Assembly: GCA_015680685.1 (NCBI GenBank)
Contig: MNCI01011967.1
Location: forward strand, 41,977 to 105,976
DNA length: 64,000 bases
Direction: 5' to 3'
Source: Gnetum montanum
Taxonomy: Eukaryota; Streptophyta; Gnetopsida; Gnetales; Gnetaceae
The notes beneath the pieces are model-generated. The model was not told where the DNA came from and did not search any database. It saw nothing but the letters and a program-made list of their open reading frames with translations. Positions 23,022-33,900 of this stretch are shown piece by piece; the stretch's first letter is position 1, and each line of letters begins with the position of its first letter. The position numbers and the translations under genes were made by a program.

Positions 23022-23284
23022 CAGAAAAATTTAAAATATATATAGTTATTATAGTATTAAAATAAATTTATGAACATCAAGATATATTACACATAAAAAT
23101 ATTTGAAAGATTGGTAGAAACTTGAAGAAAAATTCCATAATTAAGCATGCTTGCCTAGAGTAGTATTGGTATTGATGACCTCTTAGGAAGTCTCAATAAA
23201 CATGAGAATTTTTGCAACTTAAAATGACCATAAATTGTGATTTTGGAGTCTATTTTCAATTAAACAAGAACTATTTCCAATATA

Positions 23285-25120
23285 CTTGAACCTTCCAAAC
23301 ACAACGAAATGGTTAGATTCAACATAGGGGAGATGAAAAATTAGTTTTTAAGAAACTATTTAGGCTTTGAAGACATGAAAAGGTTGTATAGGAAAACTAA
23401 GAAATGGAATATTTCCTTAAATAATTAGTATTTTATGGTCAATTAGAAGTTCAAGAAGAGAAAACTTGTTCATGGTAACTCTAACATCCTTTTGAAACTA
23501 ATTAACTATCATGTGACTGATAAAAAGGGCAATCAACACTAAGGCATGATAAATCTTCCTTGTTTCTTCAACTTACCAATGTTTGGAGCCTATAGAGAAC
23601 ATTGGAGAATGATGGAGACCTAAGTCAATGATTGAATGGATTTCCTTGAACAACAAACTAAAGTAATCAAAGGTGTCTAAGAGGAAATCCATCAATCAAA
23701 CTAGGGGTTTGGGATAAATATGAAAAATATGTCTAAATATATTAGGAAATTGTCCCAAAGTTCAAAAGAAAAATTGTCAAAAGTGCAAGGGAAGATGAAT
23801 TTCTTTGCAAATTCCATCAAGAAATTTACTAATTATTTAACCCAACCTTCCAACAAAAACCATTATGCATCTAGAGATCATAATCAAAATCAATTTCCAC
23901 CTATAGATCATCACCGAGATTAATTCCAACTTCATCGAGTCCAAAATCAAGATCAATTTTCTCCTTGGGATCAATATCAAGACCACTCCCCACTTGTTGA
24001 ATGTTGGGATGCTAACATTCCTTCACAAGGACAAAGAGTAGAACCTAAAAGTGAGGGCTATTGGAATTGGAAAAATTCACCAAGAGAATCATTAAATAAA
24101 GTTCATTCTTAAAAGGTAAATTTGGATCATTATGATGGATCCCCTAGAACTAGTGCTAAGATAAAAGATTATCTTCAAACCATGAATTATTTTGATATGT
24201 TGAATTTATTAATCTAAAACATTTAGAAGTAGTTTCCTTGTATTTGATAGGACTAGTTGCAACATGGTGGAATGGACTAAGATCACAAGACTTAATCACA
24301 ACTTGGCTCAATTTTTGTCAAGATTTTGAACAAAAAATTATATCAAATTATTTTATCAAGGAGTGTAAGATGCGATTTGATTCATTGAAATTGGATAGCC
24401 AATCCATCAAATATTACTACAATGAAATTTCTGACCTCTCTTGGTATGTAAGCCACCGAGAGGAGGGAGAGTTGGCTTAAACATTCATTGATGGAGTACA
24501 TCCAAAGCTACATCCCCAAACATGTGCACATAATCCTCAAATAGTTGATGAAGCATATAGAATTTCTAAGGATTATGAAGAATCAAATCAACTATGAACC
24601 ACCTTTTGACAAGAAATGGTAGTAGAAACACCCACTAATAGAACTTGATTTGGATGTTTCACTTATGGTGAAGATCATTTCGAGTGATATTGTTCAAAAT
24701 TATGAGTAAGAATATAGTAGAATAACCAAAATAAAAATGAAAAATCCAATGCAAAAATGGCCAAAGAAAAGAATCAAACTACTACCACTATGGTCATCAT
24801 GAAGAAGATCTTAGCATCAGCAAAGTTAGGTTTGAGAAAATCTTAATTTACCTTACTCATTTTTTAAGGATCAATTAAGAGCCAAAAGATTAAATTTTTA
24901 ATTAATAGTGAAGCATGAGATAATTTTATTTTACCAAATTTAGTTAAATTATTAAATTTAACCTTACCATCCAAGAAAGTTGTTAGAATAGGACTTGTCA
25001 ATGGAATGATAGTAAACAAGAACACCAAGTATAGTGATATTACTTTTATTTTGCATGACACTCATTTCATTGAAGAATTCTCTAAATTTAAATTAGGAGA
25101 TATTATGTAATAATAGAAAT
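23285..25120 (+). pseudogene. gag: Gypsy gag with protease start (decayed)
   Basis: About 24125 reads LDHYDGSPRTSAKIKDYL; 24238-24480 is open and reads LIGLVATWWNGLRSQDLITT, then FEQKIISNYFIKECKMRF and IKYYYNEISDLSWYV, the classic Retrotrans_gag pattern (A-x-x-W-W...F...F...Y...F...L). Near 24650-24700 a degenerate zinc knuckle reads CFTYGEDHFE-stop-YC. Near 24900 NSEA-stop-DNFILPNLVK corresponds to the protease motif D-S-G-A-S-x-N-F-I. The N-terminal part (23720-23923) is Lys/Gln/Asn-rich. Stops at Trp or Gln codons are common. Confidence 0.65.
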
Positions 25121-26440
25121 TTATCTTCTTAAAAAATTGATATTACTATTGTTAGGATGTGAATTGATGCCCTTTGAGCTTTGTTTCCTTATTTTGCAAG
25201 CTTGGGCAGGCTACTAGGCACTCTTGTTACCCATAACCGCTCACATTTGAGAGTCTCAAATCATAAGATAAGTTCTAATAAAATTGCAACTCAAGAAGGA
25301 AAATAACTCCCATACCATGGTTGTCTAGAATTGAATTATAGCCTTGCAGGATCAAAGAGCAAAGTGGAGTTAGCTTCAAGTGGAGATAGTGGTTGTTTAG
25401 TAGTTGTATGTACATTGAACTAGGAACTACCAACTCATGAAACCCACATGAGCCTACAGCTTATAGTTTCTTCATCATGATACTCACAATTGCTCACAAT
25501 TTAATTGGAAATAGAGAAGAAATTCCATTAGTGTGATCTCTTATGACTCTCATCCATGTTGTAGTCATCATGAATTTTTCCTAATTAGTTCAGCAATTTG
25601 ACCATTTGGATTTGAATATTCAACCATTAGGGATGGTTGAGTAAGACTATTGGTCATAAAATCTCATAGCAATTGATGGACTTAGAGGTTCCTCTTTGGA
25701 GAAGGAGCTACAACCTAGCTATGACTCACACTCAACTATAGCCATTAGATGAACATTATCCTAATAATCAACCAAAGTCATTTTTGCAATGATTTGAAGC
25801 AAAACTACAAGAGAAATTTTAGAGACAAAGATAAAGGAAGGATACACATAGATACATAGGAGAAAGAGATTTTTATAGATTAAAATGAAAATTATTCATG
25901 ATTTTTGTATTGAGAGTTCTTCTTGAGATTGATTATTAAATGATAATATATGTATTTTTGTTAGAATGAATTTATGGTATGTGTTCTTCACCATAATTCT
26001 GGCACCTTACCCTTATGCAACCCATAATCTTTCATTTGATTGACTTCCATATTCTACAGTGCAAGCACTACTAAACAAAGACTAGAAAATAACATAACTA
26101 CCCATTTGAACCTCTTATTTCAAAAGTTCCAACCGCTGATAGAGTTAGGGTCTTAACGGGGCTAGGAATAGCAAAGCAAATTCACATGATAAATGTTAAG
26201 TAAGCTAAGAGACTAGTCAAGAAGGCTACTACTATGTTGGTTGTAAAAGTACCTCAAGCTTAGAAATCCTTTACCATTTAAATTTCAATAGAACTTGAAG
26301 AATATAAAGATTTAATATTTGATAAAAAATTTGAACTATTGAACATGTCATCAAAAATTTTCCCAATGCACAACCAATTTCAAAAGTAATTGTTGAATAA
26401 CTAGACAAAGAGGAAGCACTCAAGGATGAGCTAGATTCCT
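25121..26440 (+). other. Remnant where pol should be; no domain seen
   Basis: I find no RT, RNase H or integrase motif on either strand. The last 50 bp (EEALKDELDS then a stop, about 26408-26442) resembles the end of a gypsy polyprotein before the polypurine tract. Most of pol was probably deleted. Confidence 0.4.
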
Positions 26441-26452
26441 AAGGGGGTAGAT

Positions 26453-28311
26453 TGCAACATCTCATCCTTTGTTAAGGGCAAATTGTACTATTAATTATAT
26501 TATTAGCCTTCGAGAAAAGGGGTGCCTCATTATGAGGAGTTGCAACTATTCATAGTGTTAGACATTTTGATATGTCAAAATATTAAGGAAAACAGAAAAT
26601 ATAGAATGTATGTGGTAGATGATGATTTTTTTAGGACATGAACAAGAACTCCATAGAAAGATCTAAAAAGTCAAGGAAATGAGATATATGTCAAGATGTT
26701 GAAATGAAGACTACATGGGTAAGATGAGAGCATGAATAAAAACAAATTGTACAAGTCAAATGAAGATGCTTTGAGGACTACCAACAAGGAAAATTGATAA
26801 GAGAAAGTTTCAGAATTCATAGTTTAAAATTTGATTAGATGTCTTGAAAAAATAGCAAACGTATATTGTCAACAATAGACATCTCACTATAGACATCCGA
26901 CTTTTCATGTATACATCCTTCCTATATTAAGGGTAATCTTAGATAGACATTTAAACTTTGAAATAGACATATGCACAAGTTGTTTGGTATATATTGCATG
27001 AATTTTGAAGAATTTTTGAAAACTCCAAGGCTATAATAAGTTGTCAAAATATTTGGAATTATGAAAGTACTATTCACAAAAAAAAATTTCATTGTCTATT
27101 TGAACCAATTCTATTCTTTCTCTTCATCGTAACATCATTTTCTTGACTATAATTACACTAGGCTACAAGTACAAGTATCTATAAATCTAGTTACACTATT
27201 TTCTTATCCTTTTCCTTCTTTCTTGTAGTCCTATGGTATTGATGTACTTCTTGTGAGAAGACATTTGTTGAGCTTGTCGAGATCCTGCAAGATTGAGTGA
27301 TTTTGTAGTGTCAAAACACTCTAGAGTGGAGCTCAATTTTGTGAAGGTTGTTAGATCCTTGAAACTACATTATGAGCTTTTTGAGATCTTTTTTGCAATG
27401 AAGAAACACTCTAGAGTAGAGGTCAAAGCTTGTACATGGTGTGATTCCCTTCAAACCAAATTTATTAAAGAAATAAATTTTTGAGGTATGTACAAATTCT
27501 ACACTCCAAGTGCGGATGTACCCAAGTTGGGAAACCATGTAAAATTTGGTGTGCTTTTGTGGTTGGTGCAATTTTAATTAGGGAACTTATTCAATCCCAT
27601 TTCTAAGTTTTTAATCCACACATAGTACCCCTTAGAATGGGTTTGACGTATGGCATTGAAGGCTAGGTTGGAGGTTGTATCAGCATGGAGTTGTGGAACC
27701 AAGATTGACAAGTGATGAGAGCTAGGTGAATAGGGATAAGAAGGGATTGATCACCCATTCAACCAAATGGCCTAATTTTGATGGTAGTGCTAGATTGCCT
27801 CTAAGGTCTAAGTGTCCCAAAAAGATAACCAAAATGGTGCTAAAGTGTACCAACCATTCATTAATAAATTTTTTTCTATTTTCTTTTCTATTAAATTCTA
27901 TCTTCATTCATCATTATTTTCCAAATTAACGGAGCAAATGAATTATTTTCATGTTAAGTGATGATTCTATGCAACAAATGATCATATTTCATTAACATCA
28001 AGAAACGGGATGTCATAGTGAAGCTAGTACAAGCATTGAAGGTAGAATGATGATGTAACTAGTGCAACATAGTAGTTGAAGATTGAAGAAACTAATTGCT
28101 AGAATTTCCTATGATGTACATTTGTACTTACACCCATGTTGTACAAGGGTTAATTTTATCTTTTCCCATAATATTAATACCCTATGATCCCATTTCTTGT
28201 AATTATGAAATCATTGAAAAAGCATAATGCTTGAGTGTATTTGCATGTTTGATATTTTAAGTTAATTAAGAAAATTAGAAGAATTATTAAGCTAAATTTA
28301 AGGGTGTGACA
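26453..28311 (+). repeat. LTR (3' or solo) of the gypsy element
   Basis: CCTAAGGGGGTAGAT directly before 26453 looks like a polypurine tract. The LTR would start TGCAACATCTC (decayed TG-TAACACC type) and end AAGGGTGTGACA at 28311, a common chromovirus LTR end. The interior (26470-28260) is AT-rich, without genes. Immediately after 28311 a copia RT frame starts, so this LTR appears inserted within the copia element. Confidence 0.55.
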
Positions 28312-28675
28312 CAAGGAAGCTCTTGGGAGTAAGGACTAGAAGAATATCATGGATAAAGAGATGATTATAAAAAATGATACTTGGATACTAGTCCCACATC
28401 CCAAAGGAGCTAATGTCATTAGAATCATATGTATCTTTGTAAATAAGTTGAATGAACATGGTCAAGTAACCTGAAATAAGGAAAAACTAGTACCTAAAGG
28501 CTTTACTTAGATTAAGGGACTTGCTTATCAAGATGCTTTTTCTCTAGTTGTAAGACTAGAATATATTGATATGTTTTTAGCTTTTGCAACTTATCAGGAA
28601 TTTTAGCACTACTAAATGGATGTGAAATCAACTTTTCTGAATGGGGAAATAAAAGAGATAGTGTATATCAAATAG
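28312..28675 (+). pseudogene. pol: Copia (SIRE/Maximus-like) reverse transcriptase, first part
   Basis: Reads KEALGSKD-stop-KNIMDKEM, NDTWILVPHPKGANVI, FVNKLNEHGQVT, AYQDAFSLVVRLEYIDMFLA and MDVKSTFLNGEIKEIVYIK: the N-terminal half of copia RT (family pattern W-x-x-A-M-x-x-E...W-x-L-V...D-x-x-x-A-F-L-N-G). The TAG stops fall where the family has Trp or Gln. The frame is cut at 28675 by the large Tat element and resumes at 48580. Confidence 0.85.
28671..28675. repeat. Target-site duplication, left
   Basis: AATAG directly before the TGTAC end of the Tat element; identical to 48575-48579 directly after its other end. Removing the element plus one copy restores the copia RT reading frame. Confidence 0.9.
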
Positions 28676-30602
28676 TGTACTATTCGAAATCATCAACGTA
28701 AGGCTAGAAGAAAACATATGCCGAAAGATCTTTGGAGAGACACACATGACCCTGCCTTAGTGTTAGGGCAAACTAGAAAGAAAAAACAAAGGTAGAGTGC
28801 CTTGGATGATCTGCACGTAGATCAACCAAGGACGTTCCCGAGCATACACTATTGCCTGCGCTGGGGTTATCATCACAAAACGTGAAATAGAGAAAATGAT
28901 GTAACACAAAGTAATGTAATGGAACGTAATGAAACGTAATGAAATGTAACGAAACCTAATGAAATGTAATGAAACATAATGAAATATAAAGAAACGTAAT
29001 GAAACGTAACAAAATGTAATGAACCGTAACGAAACGTAAACGTAAGTAGAATGTATGCAGGAACATGCAATGGAATGGAACAATGTAGAAGGTAAATCAG
29101 AATAGGAAAATGGATGGAAAATAATGAACAATGTTGTATTAATAGACAAGATGTGCACCATTCAAAACGTAGTTGCATTGCAAGTCGAACGTTAAGCTCC
29201 GATGTGAGGTGTTTACAGGCACTGGGAGTCACGTGCATTCAGGCTTAGGATTACTTATTTTCTAGCTTCAAATTTTTCCAACCATGTTTATGTCCATGAA
29301 CAAGGTATTTATGCATTTTTCTAGGCCTGGGAGTAGCAATGAATAAGATCGATGACTACGAGATGAGAGAAAAATGGATCGCGTGACAGGTTTACGTGGG
29401 CAAACTACGTTCTAGACCAGGTGCACTGTATCTTACAATGCAAGCTAGCTTACACCCATGGAAGTAGCATAAGGGCTTGACAAGCTCACAATGGTGAAGC
29501 TTACAATGAATTTGTAATTAAAATTTGACTCCGGCTTGCTTGGAACTTCATGATCTCTTGGATCGACTGCTACAAGACATTGATTTGAAATGTTTTTTGT
29601 TTCACCAAGGCTATCAGTGTGAGTTGAACTTGCCTTGGCATGTCTTTGACATGTGTCTAAAATGTTTTAGGCCACTTTTGGTAGCTCACATTGGGCTCAC
29701 ACTATCANATAAACTTGCCCTTAGACAAATTCGAGGCGCATTCTCGCTCAAATTACGAATCTTCGCCTGAGGCCGATCCGTAATTTTCACGGTGTTTCAC
29801 TAGGCATGAGCTAGTTAGAATGGTTCATTTCGCATAGAAATCTTGATTTTTGAGGCCTGCCCTTCAAGTGTAACTACTACCTGCCCTTGTGGGCCACCTT
29901 TATGTTGATTTTGAGCCTATTTGTACTTGATTTGAGCCATCTTGGTAACTCATGTTACGCTCATGCTATCAGTGTGACTCTAGCGTGACCTGGGCATGAC
30001 CCAGGTGTCACCAAGCCAAAATGCCCTATTTTACACCTAAACTTTGATTTTTTTGGAGACTGTTAACAAGTAGAACTATTACTTATCCTTAGAAGTTGAC
30101 TTGATGCTGAAATTGTGCTTGGGACTGCTTGTTTAGACCAGTTTCTATTTGGTCACACAGGGCTCACGCTCCAACATGACCCCAACGTGACCTAGGCGTG
30201 ACTTGGGCATAAGCAGTGAAAATAGTATATTTTCGAGCCCAAAATCAGGATTTTGAGGGCTGGGAACCTAGGGTAACCATTAGTGAACCTTTAGGGTGAC
30301 TTGCAGCTTCAAAATCAGGCCATTTTAACATTGTTTTAAGGCTATTTTGAGTCACTCACGCTAGACTCGCGTTGGACTCACACTGCAAGTGTGACCTAGG
30401 CATGACCTCAACGTGAGTAGCAAGATTTGTGTGATTTTGGCTTGAGATCCTAGATTTTGGATGTTGAAAATTGGAGCAGCCATGCGTGGACCTCGAGGGG
30501 GCCTTGCTTGTTCAAATTAAGGCCATTTTGACCTTAGTCAATTTTTTGTTGCTTGAGTCATTCCTGTTTCAAAGTGTTAGGCTGAAATTCTGTGGTGTTT
30601 TA
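28676..30602 (-). repeat. 3' LTR of the large Tat element
   Basis: Homologous along its length to 46581-48574. In element sense it starts TAAAACACCACAG (decayed TG) at 30602 and ends at 28676 with GTACA. The interior contains many AGCGTGACC/GGGCGTGAG words. It differs from its partner by an approximately 91-bp foreign segment preceded by a single N (29708) and by having only one copy of a 199-bp block that is doubled in the partner. Confidence 0.85.
29708..29799 (-). repeat. CpG-rich LTR tip inserted in the LTR, beside one N
   Basis: This block has no counterpart in the partner LTR. Read on the minus strand from 29799 it starts TGAAACACCGTGAAAATTACG; the TGAAACACC start is the same as the LTR start of this family. 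It is richer in CpG than its surroundings and contains an AAATTACG...CGTAATTT inverted pair. It looks like the first ~90 bp of an LTR of a related Tat element, either nested or joined by the assembly. Confidence 0.5.
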
Positions 30603-30670
30603 TTGGCCCCTCTTTGTTGACATTTGGAGGAATCTACCTAAGAGGCATTGACAAAGAAGTATAAAACACC
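30594..30670. promoter_or_regulatory. Inverted repeat across the polypurine tract/3' LTR junction
   Basis: GGTGTTTTA (30594-30602, LTR tip) pairs with TAAAACACC (30662-30670). Within it CTCTTTGT (30611-30618 region) pairs with ACAAAGAAG (about 30651-30659). The polypurine tract in element sense is CAAAGAGGGGCCAA (30616-30603). The same arrangement occurs at 53307-53381 in the second Tat element, with a better stem. It could matter for plus-strand priming or 3' end formation; that is inference. Confidence 0.6.
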
Positions 30671-32050
30671 ATGAACAACCAAGTACCAAGCATTGTCTAT
30701 TGGCCCCTAGCTAGATGTCATTGCACCGTGTTAACAAGTACATTGGGTTGAGGGAAATGTGATTTGAGGGAACAAGGGAATTAGTCGTGACTGGGGAAAT
30801 CAAAAGATGATCAAGGGTTATAGGTGTTGCTAGAATTATGGGAGAGGAGTGTTCTCATGTGAGCAAGTCATGTCATTGGTCTTTGTCAATAGCTGGGTTT
30901 TCAGCAGACTTAGAACTAGGACATTGGAGGTGCATTCTTTGGAGAAATGTAACCATTGTGTTATGTTTAAGGGGGCCTATTGTAAATAGCCAAAGCCACA
31001 CGGTGATGTGCCACATGATCATTCGCGGCATGAGTGTTCTCCCAAGACAATTTCCTTCTTGCTTGGGGCTTGTATGAGAAGAACTAATGATCTTTGGTCT
31101 ATGATGTCCATGGGGTCATGGAGACCTTTTTCATGTATGTTTCTCTTTGACCCCCCCTGTTTTTGAATGAGCTTGCTTTTTGCATCGTACTCATTCTCAT
31201 GCGCTTGCATTTGTATCATGTGCTGTGTGTTGCATTTTTTGCTGCAACTGCTCAGGAATCATAGTGGACAATAGTGCATCAAGAGTTTAGGATGAATATT
31301 GTATCAAGGGACTATAATTGAGTAGGGTAAAAGGATCGTGATGAGGAATGGGGAATGCGGTAGCAATTGGAAATGTACTTATGAACAAATTGATTAACCC
31401 AGTTGTGAGCATCAGGAAGAATGTGATACCTTGTCGTCATCATGGAATGCATCTATGTACGAATGCCTCAAGCATGTCACCCTGAAAACACAACTCCAAG
31501 GGAACAAGAAAAACACAAATGACTCAGTTAGCTAAAGCACTTTGAACTTGAATGCAGCTGACGGAATGGAGCCATCGTGTGGAATTTCAAAGCAAACAGA
31601 ATCTTGAATAGCATCAGTTTCATCAGGATCTATGTGGCCAATCAGGAGGCAAGTTCTTGGTGAGCACGTATGGCTAATTGTAGCAACATGCCATTTTAAA
31701 TGACACTAGGTTGTTGATGATGTCACTAGTTTATAGTCTTAGCAAACTATTGTGGATTAGTTTTATGTCATCATCCTTTGGACATTGCCAATTTATCATC
31801 ATAGCAGACTGTGCAATGCTAGTTTATAGTTGTGGTGGACTATGAAGAGGCTAGCTAGTTTATATTCCTAGCAGACTCTGGTGATTGAGTGTAACAGTTT
31901 AGTGTCATGTTGGACAGAGCTCTATGGTGTCGGTTTACCATCATGATGCCAGGATGTTCTATGGTGCTAGTTTTAAGTCACAACTCTAGGACTATTCTGT
32001 GGTATCAGTTTTAGGTCATGATGCTAGGACTGTTGCGTACCTTAAGATCA
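30671..32050 (-). other. 3' untranslated region of the Tat element
   Basis: No coding signal in element sense. 31680-32045 is a run of degenerate, roughly 40-60 bp units containing CTAGTTTATAG, TAGCAGACT or TAGTTTTAGGTCA words. 31480-31520 (ACAACTCCAAGGGAACAAG) recurs in the second Tat element at about 54195-54215, confirming a shared 3' UTR. A plus-strand open frame at 30838-31077 has no motif. Confidence 0.6.
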
Positions 32051-33240
32051 TTAGACGTAGAATGGTTTCAGGTATGCGTGATTTGTAGCATTGGCCAATT
32101 TATTTCTGTCCATGTCGGTGAGCTTGAATTCCCCATTATCATATGCTTTAGTGACTAAGTAAGGTCCTTCCGAGTTGGCTAAGAATTTATCTGAGTGTTC
32201 ATAGACTGCCTTGAGAACTAGGTCACCTTCCTTGATTGGTTGCTTATGTGGATTATGTTGATGACATTGTCATTGCTATCTCTGGTACCATTCGATTTGA
32301 TCAAGCACTCCTACCCTTTCTTCCTCCACCGAGTCAAGGTCAATGATGCATAGTTCATTGTTCTGGCTTTCATCAAGGAGGCTAGAGAGTGTTATCCACA
32401 ACGAGGGAACCTATAACTCCAAAGGTAACACAGCTTCAGATCTGTATAGCAGGCTATATGGTGTCTTACCTATGGATGTTCAATGCATTGTTTGGTATGC
32501 CCATAATGCATAGATTAACTGCTCGTGCCATCGTCTCTTGCTTTGATTAAGCATTTTCTTGAGCATCATGATGATCATTTTATTCATAGATTCTACTTGA
32601 CCATTTCTCTGTGGGTAATATGATGATGAAAATGAGTGTTTAATACCTAGGATTTCACAGAAGCTTTTAGTATCTGTACTACTAAACTGTGGCCCATTAT
32701 TGATGAAAATGGTCATTGGGATACCAAAGCGGGTTACAATGTTTTCTAATATAAAGTCGCAAACATGTTTGGACATGGTTTTCCTAAGGGGAATAGCTTC
32801 TACCCATTTTGTGAAATATTCGGTCGCAGTGATGATGAAGCTATGTCCTGCTAAGGATGATGGTGTTATCGAATCAATGATGTCTAATCCCCATTTTTGG
32901 AATGGCCATGTGATTTGTGCAGTATGAAACTCATTAGGTGGTACGTGTATTAAGTTACTGTCCCTTTGGCAAATGCTGCATTTCTTAACCATGGAAAATA
33001 AATTGTACTTCATGTGTGGCTAGTAATAGCCCAAATGTCTAATTTTTGTTGTCATTACTTTGGGTGCTATATGCCCTCCGCACAGTCCTTCATGAACCTG
33101 TTCCACGATCATTTGGCCGTCAGTGCTATTGATGCACATCAACAGGATGCCTTCATAGGACTTACGACACAAGGTGTCTCCTATTAATGCATATTGCCTA
33201 GAGTGTTTTTGCACCATGTCTTTTTGAGCACTCATCAGAT
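32051..33240 (-). pseudogene. pol: Integrase of the Tat element, active site lost
   Basis: Zinc-binding part: HEGLCGGHIAPKVMTTKI then CSICQRDSN (33130-32950). Core: first Asp in KWGLDIIDSITPSS; the second catalytic Asp is replaced, reading FINNGPQFSS where the family has T/S-D-N-G-P-Q-F (plus strand about 32690-32715); Glu in GQVESMNKMI is kept. The C-terminal part reads PIKEGDLVLKAVYEHSDKF and ends AYLKPFYV with a stop at 32051-32053. A stop at about 32478 and another at 33020 break the frame. The D-to-N change alone would abolish integration. Confidence 0.85.
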
Positions 33241-33900
33241 GTTGTGGTGGTTCGCCTTGTAGAAGGTACTCTTTTATGTCATCGTGCCACTCTATTGCTT
33301 ATGTAGTGCTGACGGATCCTATGGGTATTTCATCGAGTGCATTGATCACAGGTTTGGCACAATTTCTTATAGAACTAGGCAACGCATGAAACATCTTAGG
33401 TGTCATGTTCAAGGCTAGTGTGGCTAGTGCATCGGCAATGGTATTTTTGTTTCTAGGAATATGTTGCATGTCTATGTTGATCAGTTGTTTTAGAAAGTGT
33501 TTTGTCAGGTGACAGTATGGTTGCAAATGAGGAGTTTTGCATGTGTAGATCTCTATGACTTGATTGATTACTAACTATCAATCACCTCGAACTACAAGAC
33601 GTGTAATTCTCGAAGTTTGTGCCACTATAAGACCTCTAAGAAGACCTTCATACTCTGCCACATTATTGGTGCAAGGGAAGTTTAGTCGATAGGCAAAGGG
33701 ACGAATTTCTTTCAAGGGATATGTTATGATGACTGCATCACTTCCCCCTTAGGAAGTGGATGCTCCGTCAAAGTACAGGATTGCATTGTAATTTTTAGGC
33801 ACTATGTCTATGCTGTTAATATCTTTGTTAGGGAATTCAAGGTTGATTATTGCTTGATCTTATGTCGGTGATGCAGTCAACTAATTGGCTATTGCTTGAC
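33241..33900 (-). pseudogene. pol: Second (archaeal-type) RNase H of the Tat element
   Basis: On the minus strand about 33790 reads ILYFDGAST, then IRPFAYRLNFPCTNNVAEYE and GLLRGLIVAQ (33720-33630), and 33526-33299 reads IDMQHIPRNKNTIADALATL, the typical end of this domain. An extra RNase H after the retroviral one is a mark of the Tat lineage. Asp in FDG, Glu in AEYEG and Asp in ADALA are present; the stop in VRGDW-stop-LVINQV is a frame break. Confidence 0.75.

Larger units (their letters stand above)
20456..23280. other. Mostly unassigned AT-rich sequence
   Basis: No recognised gene. 20640-20800 is less AT-rich and includes a GTTGGCG / CGCCAAC inverted pair (20748 and 20771 region). 22680-22960 is GC-richer with open frames but no motif. 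Contains the minus-strand coding-like region, a tRNA-like box pair and the palindrome listed separately. Confidence 0.4.
23285..28311 (+). mobile_element. Gypsy element with gag and 3' LTR, pol deleted
   Basis: A gag-protease remnant (23285-25120) is followed 1.3 kb later by a polypurine-like tract and a 1.86-kb LTR. RT, RNase H and integrase are missing; only 25121-26440 lies between. The gag type and LTR ends (TGCAACATCTC...GGGTGTGACA) suggest a chromovirus of the Tekay/Del kind. I could not find the 5' LTR upstream; it may be deleted, too diverged, or lost near the gap. Confidence 0.5.

Noticed and set aside
28763-29238. Long open frames on the minus strand in the Tat LTR (FHYVSLR repeats)
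   Set aside because: They come from the GAAACGTAATGAAATGTAAC short repeat in the LTR and have no protein character.
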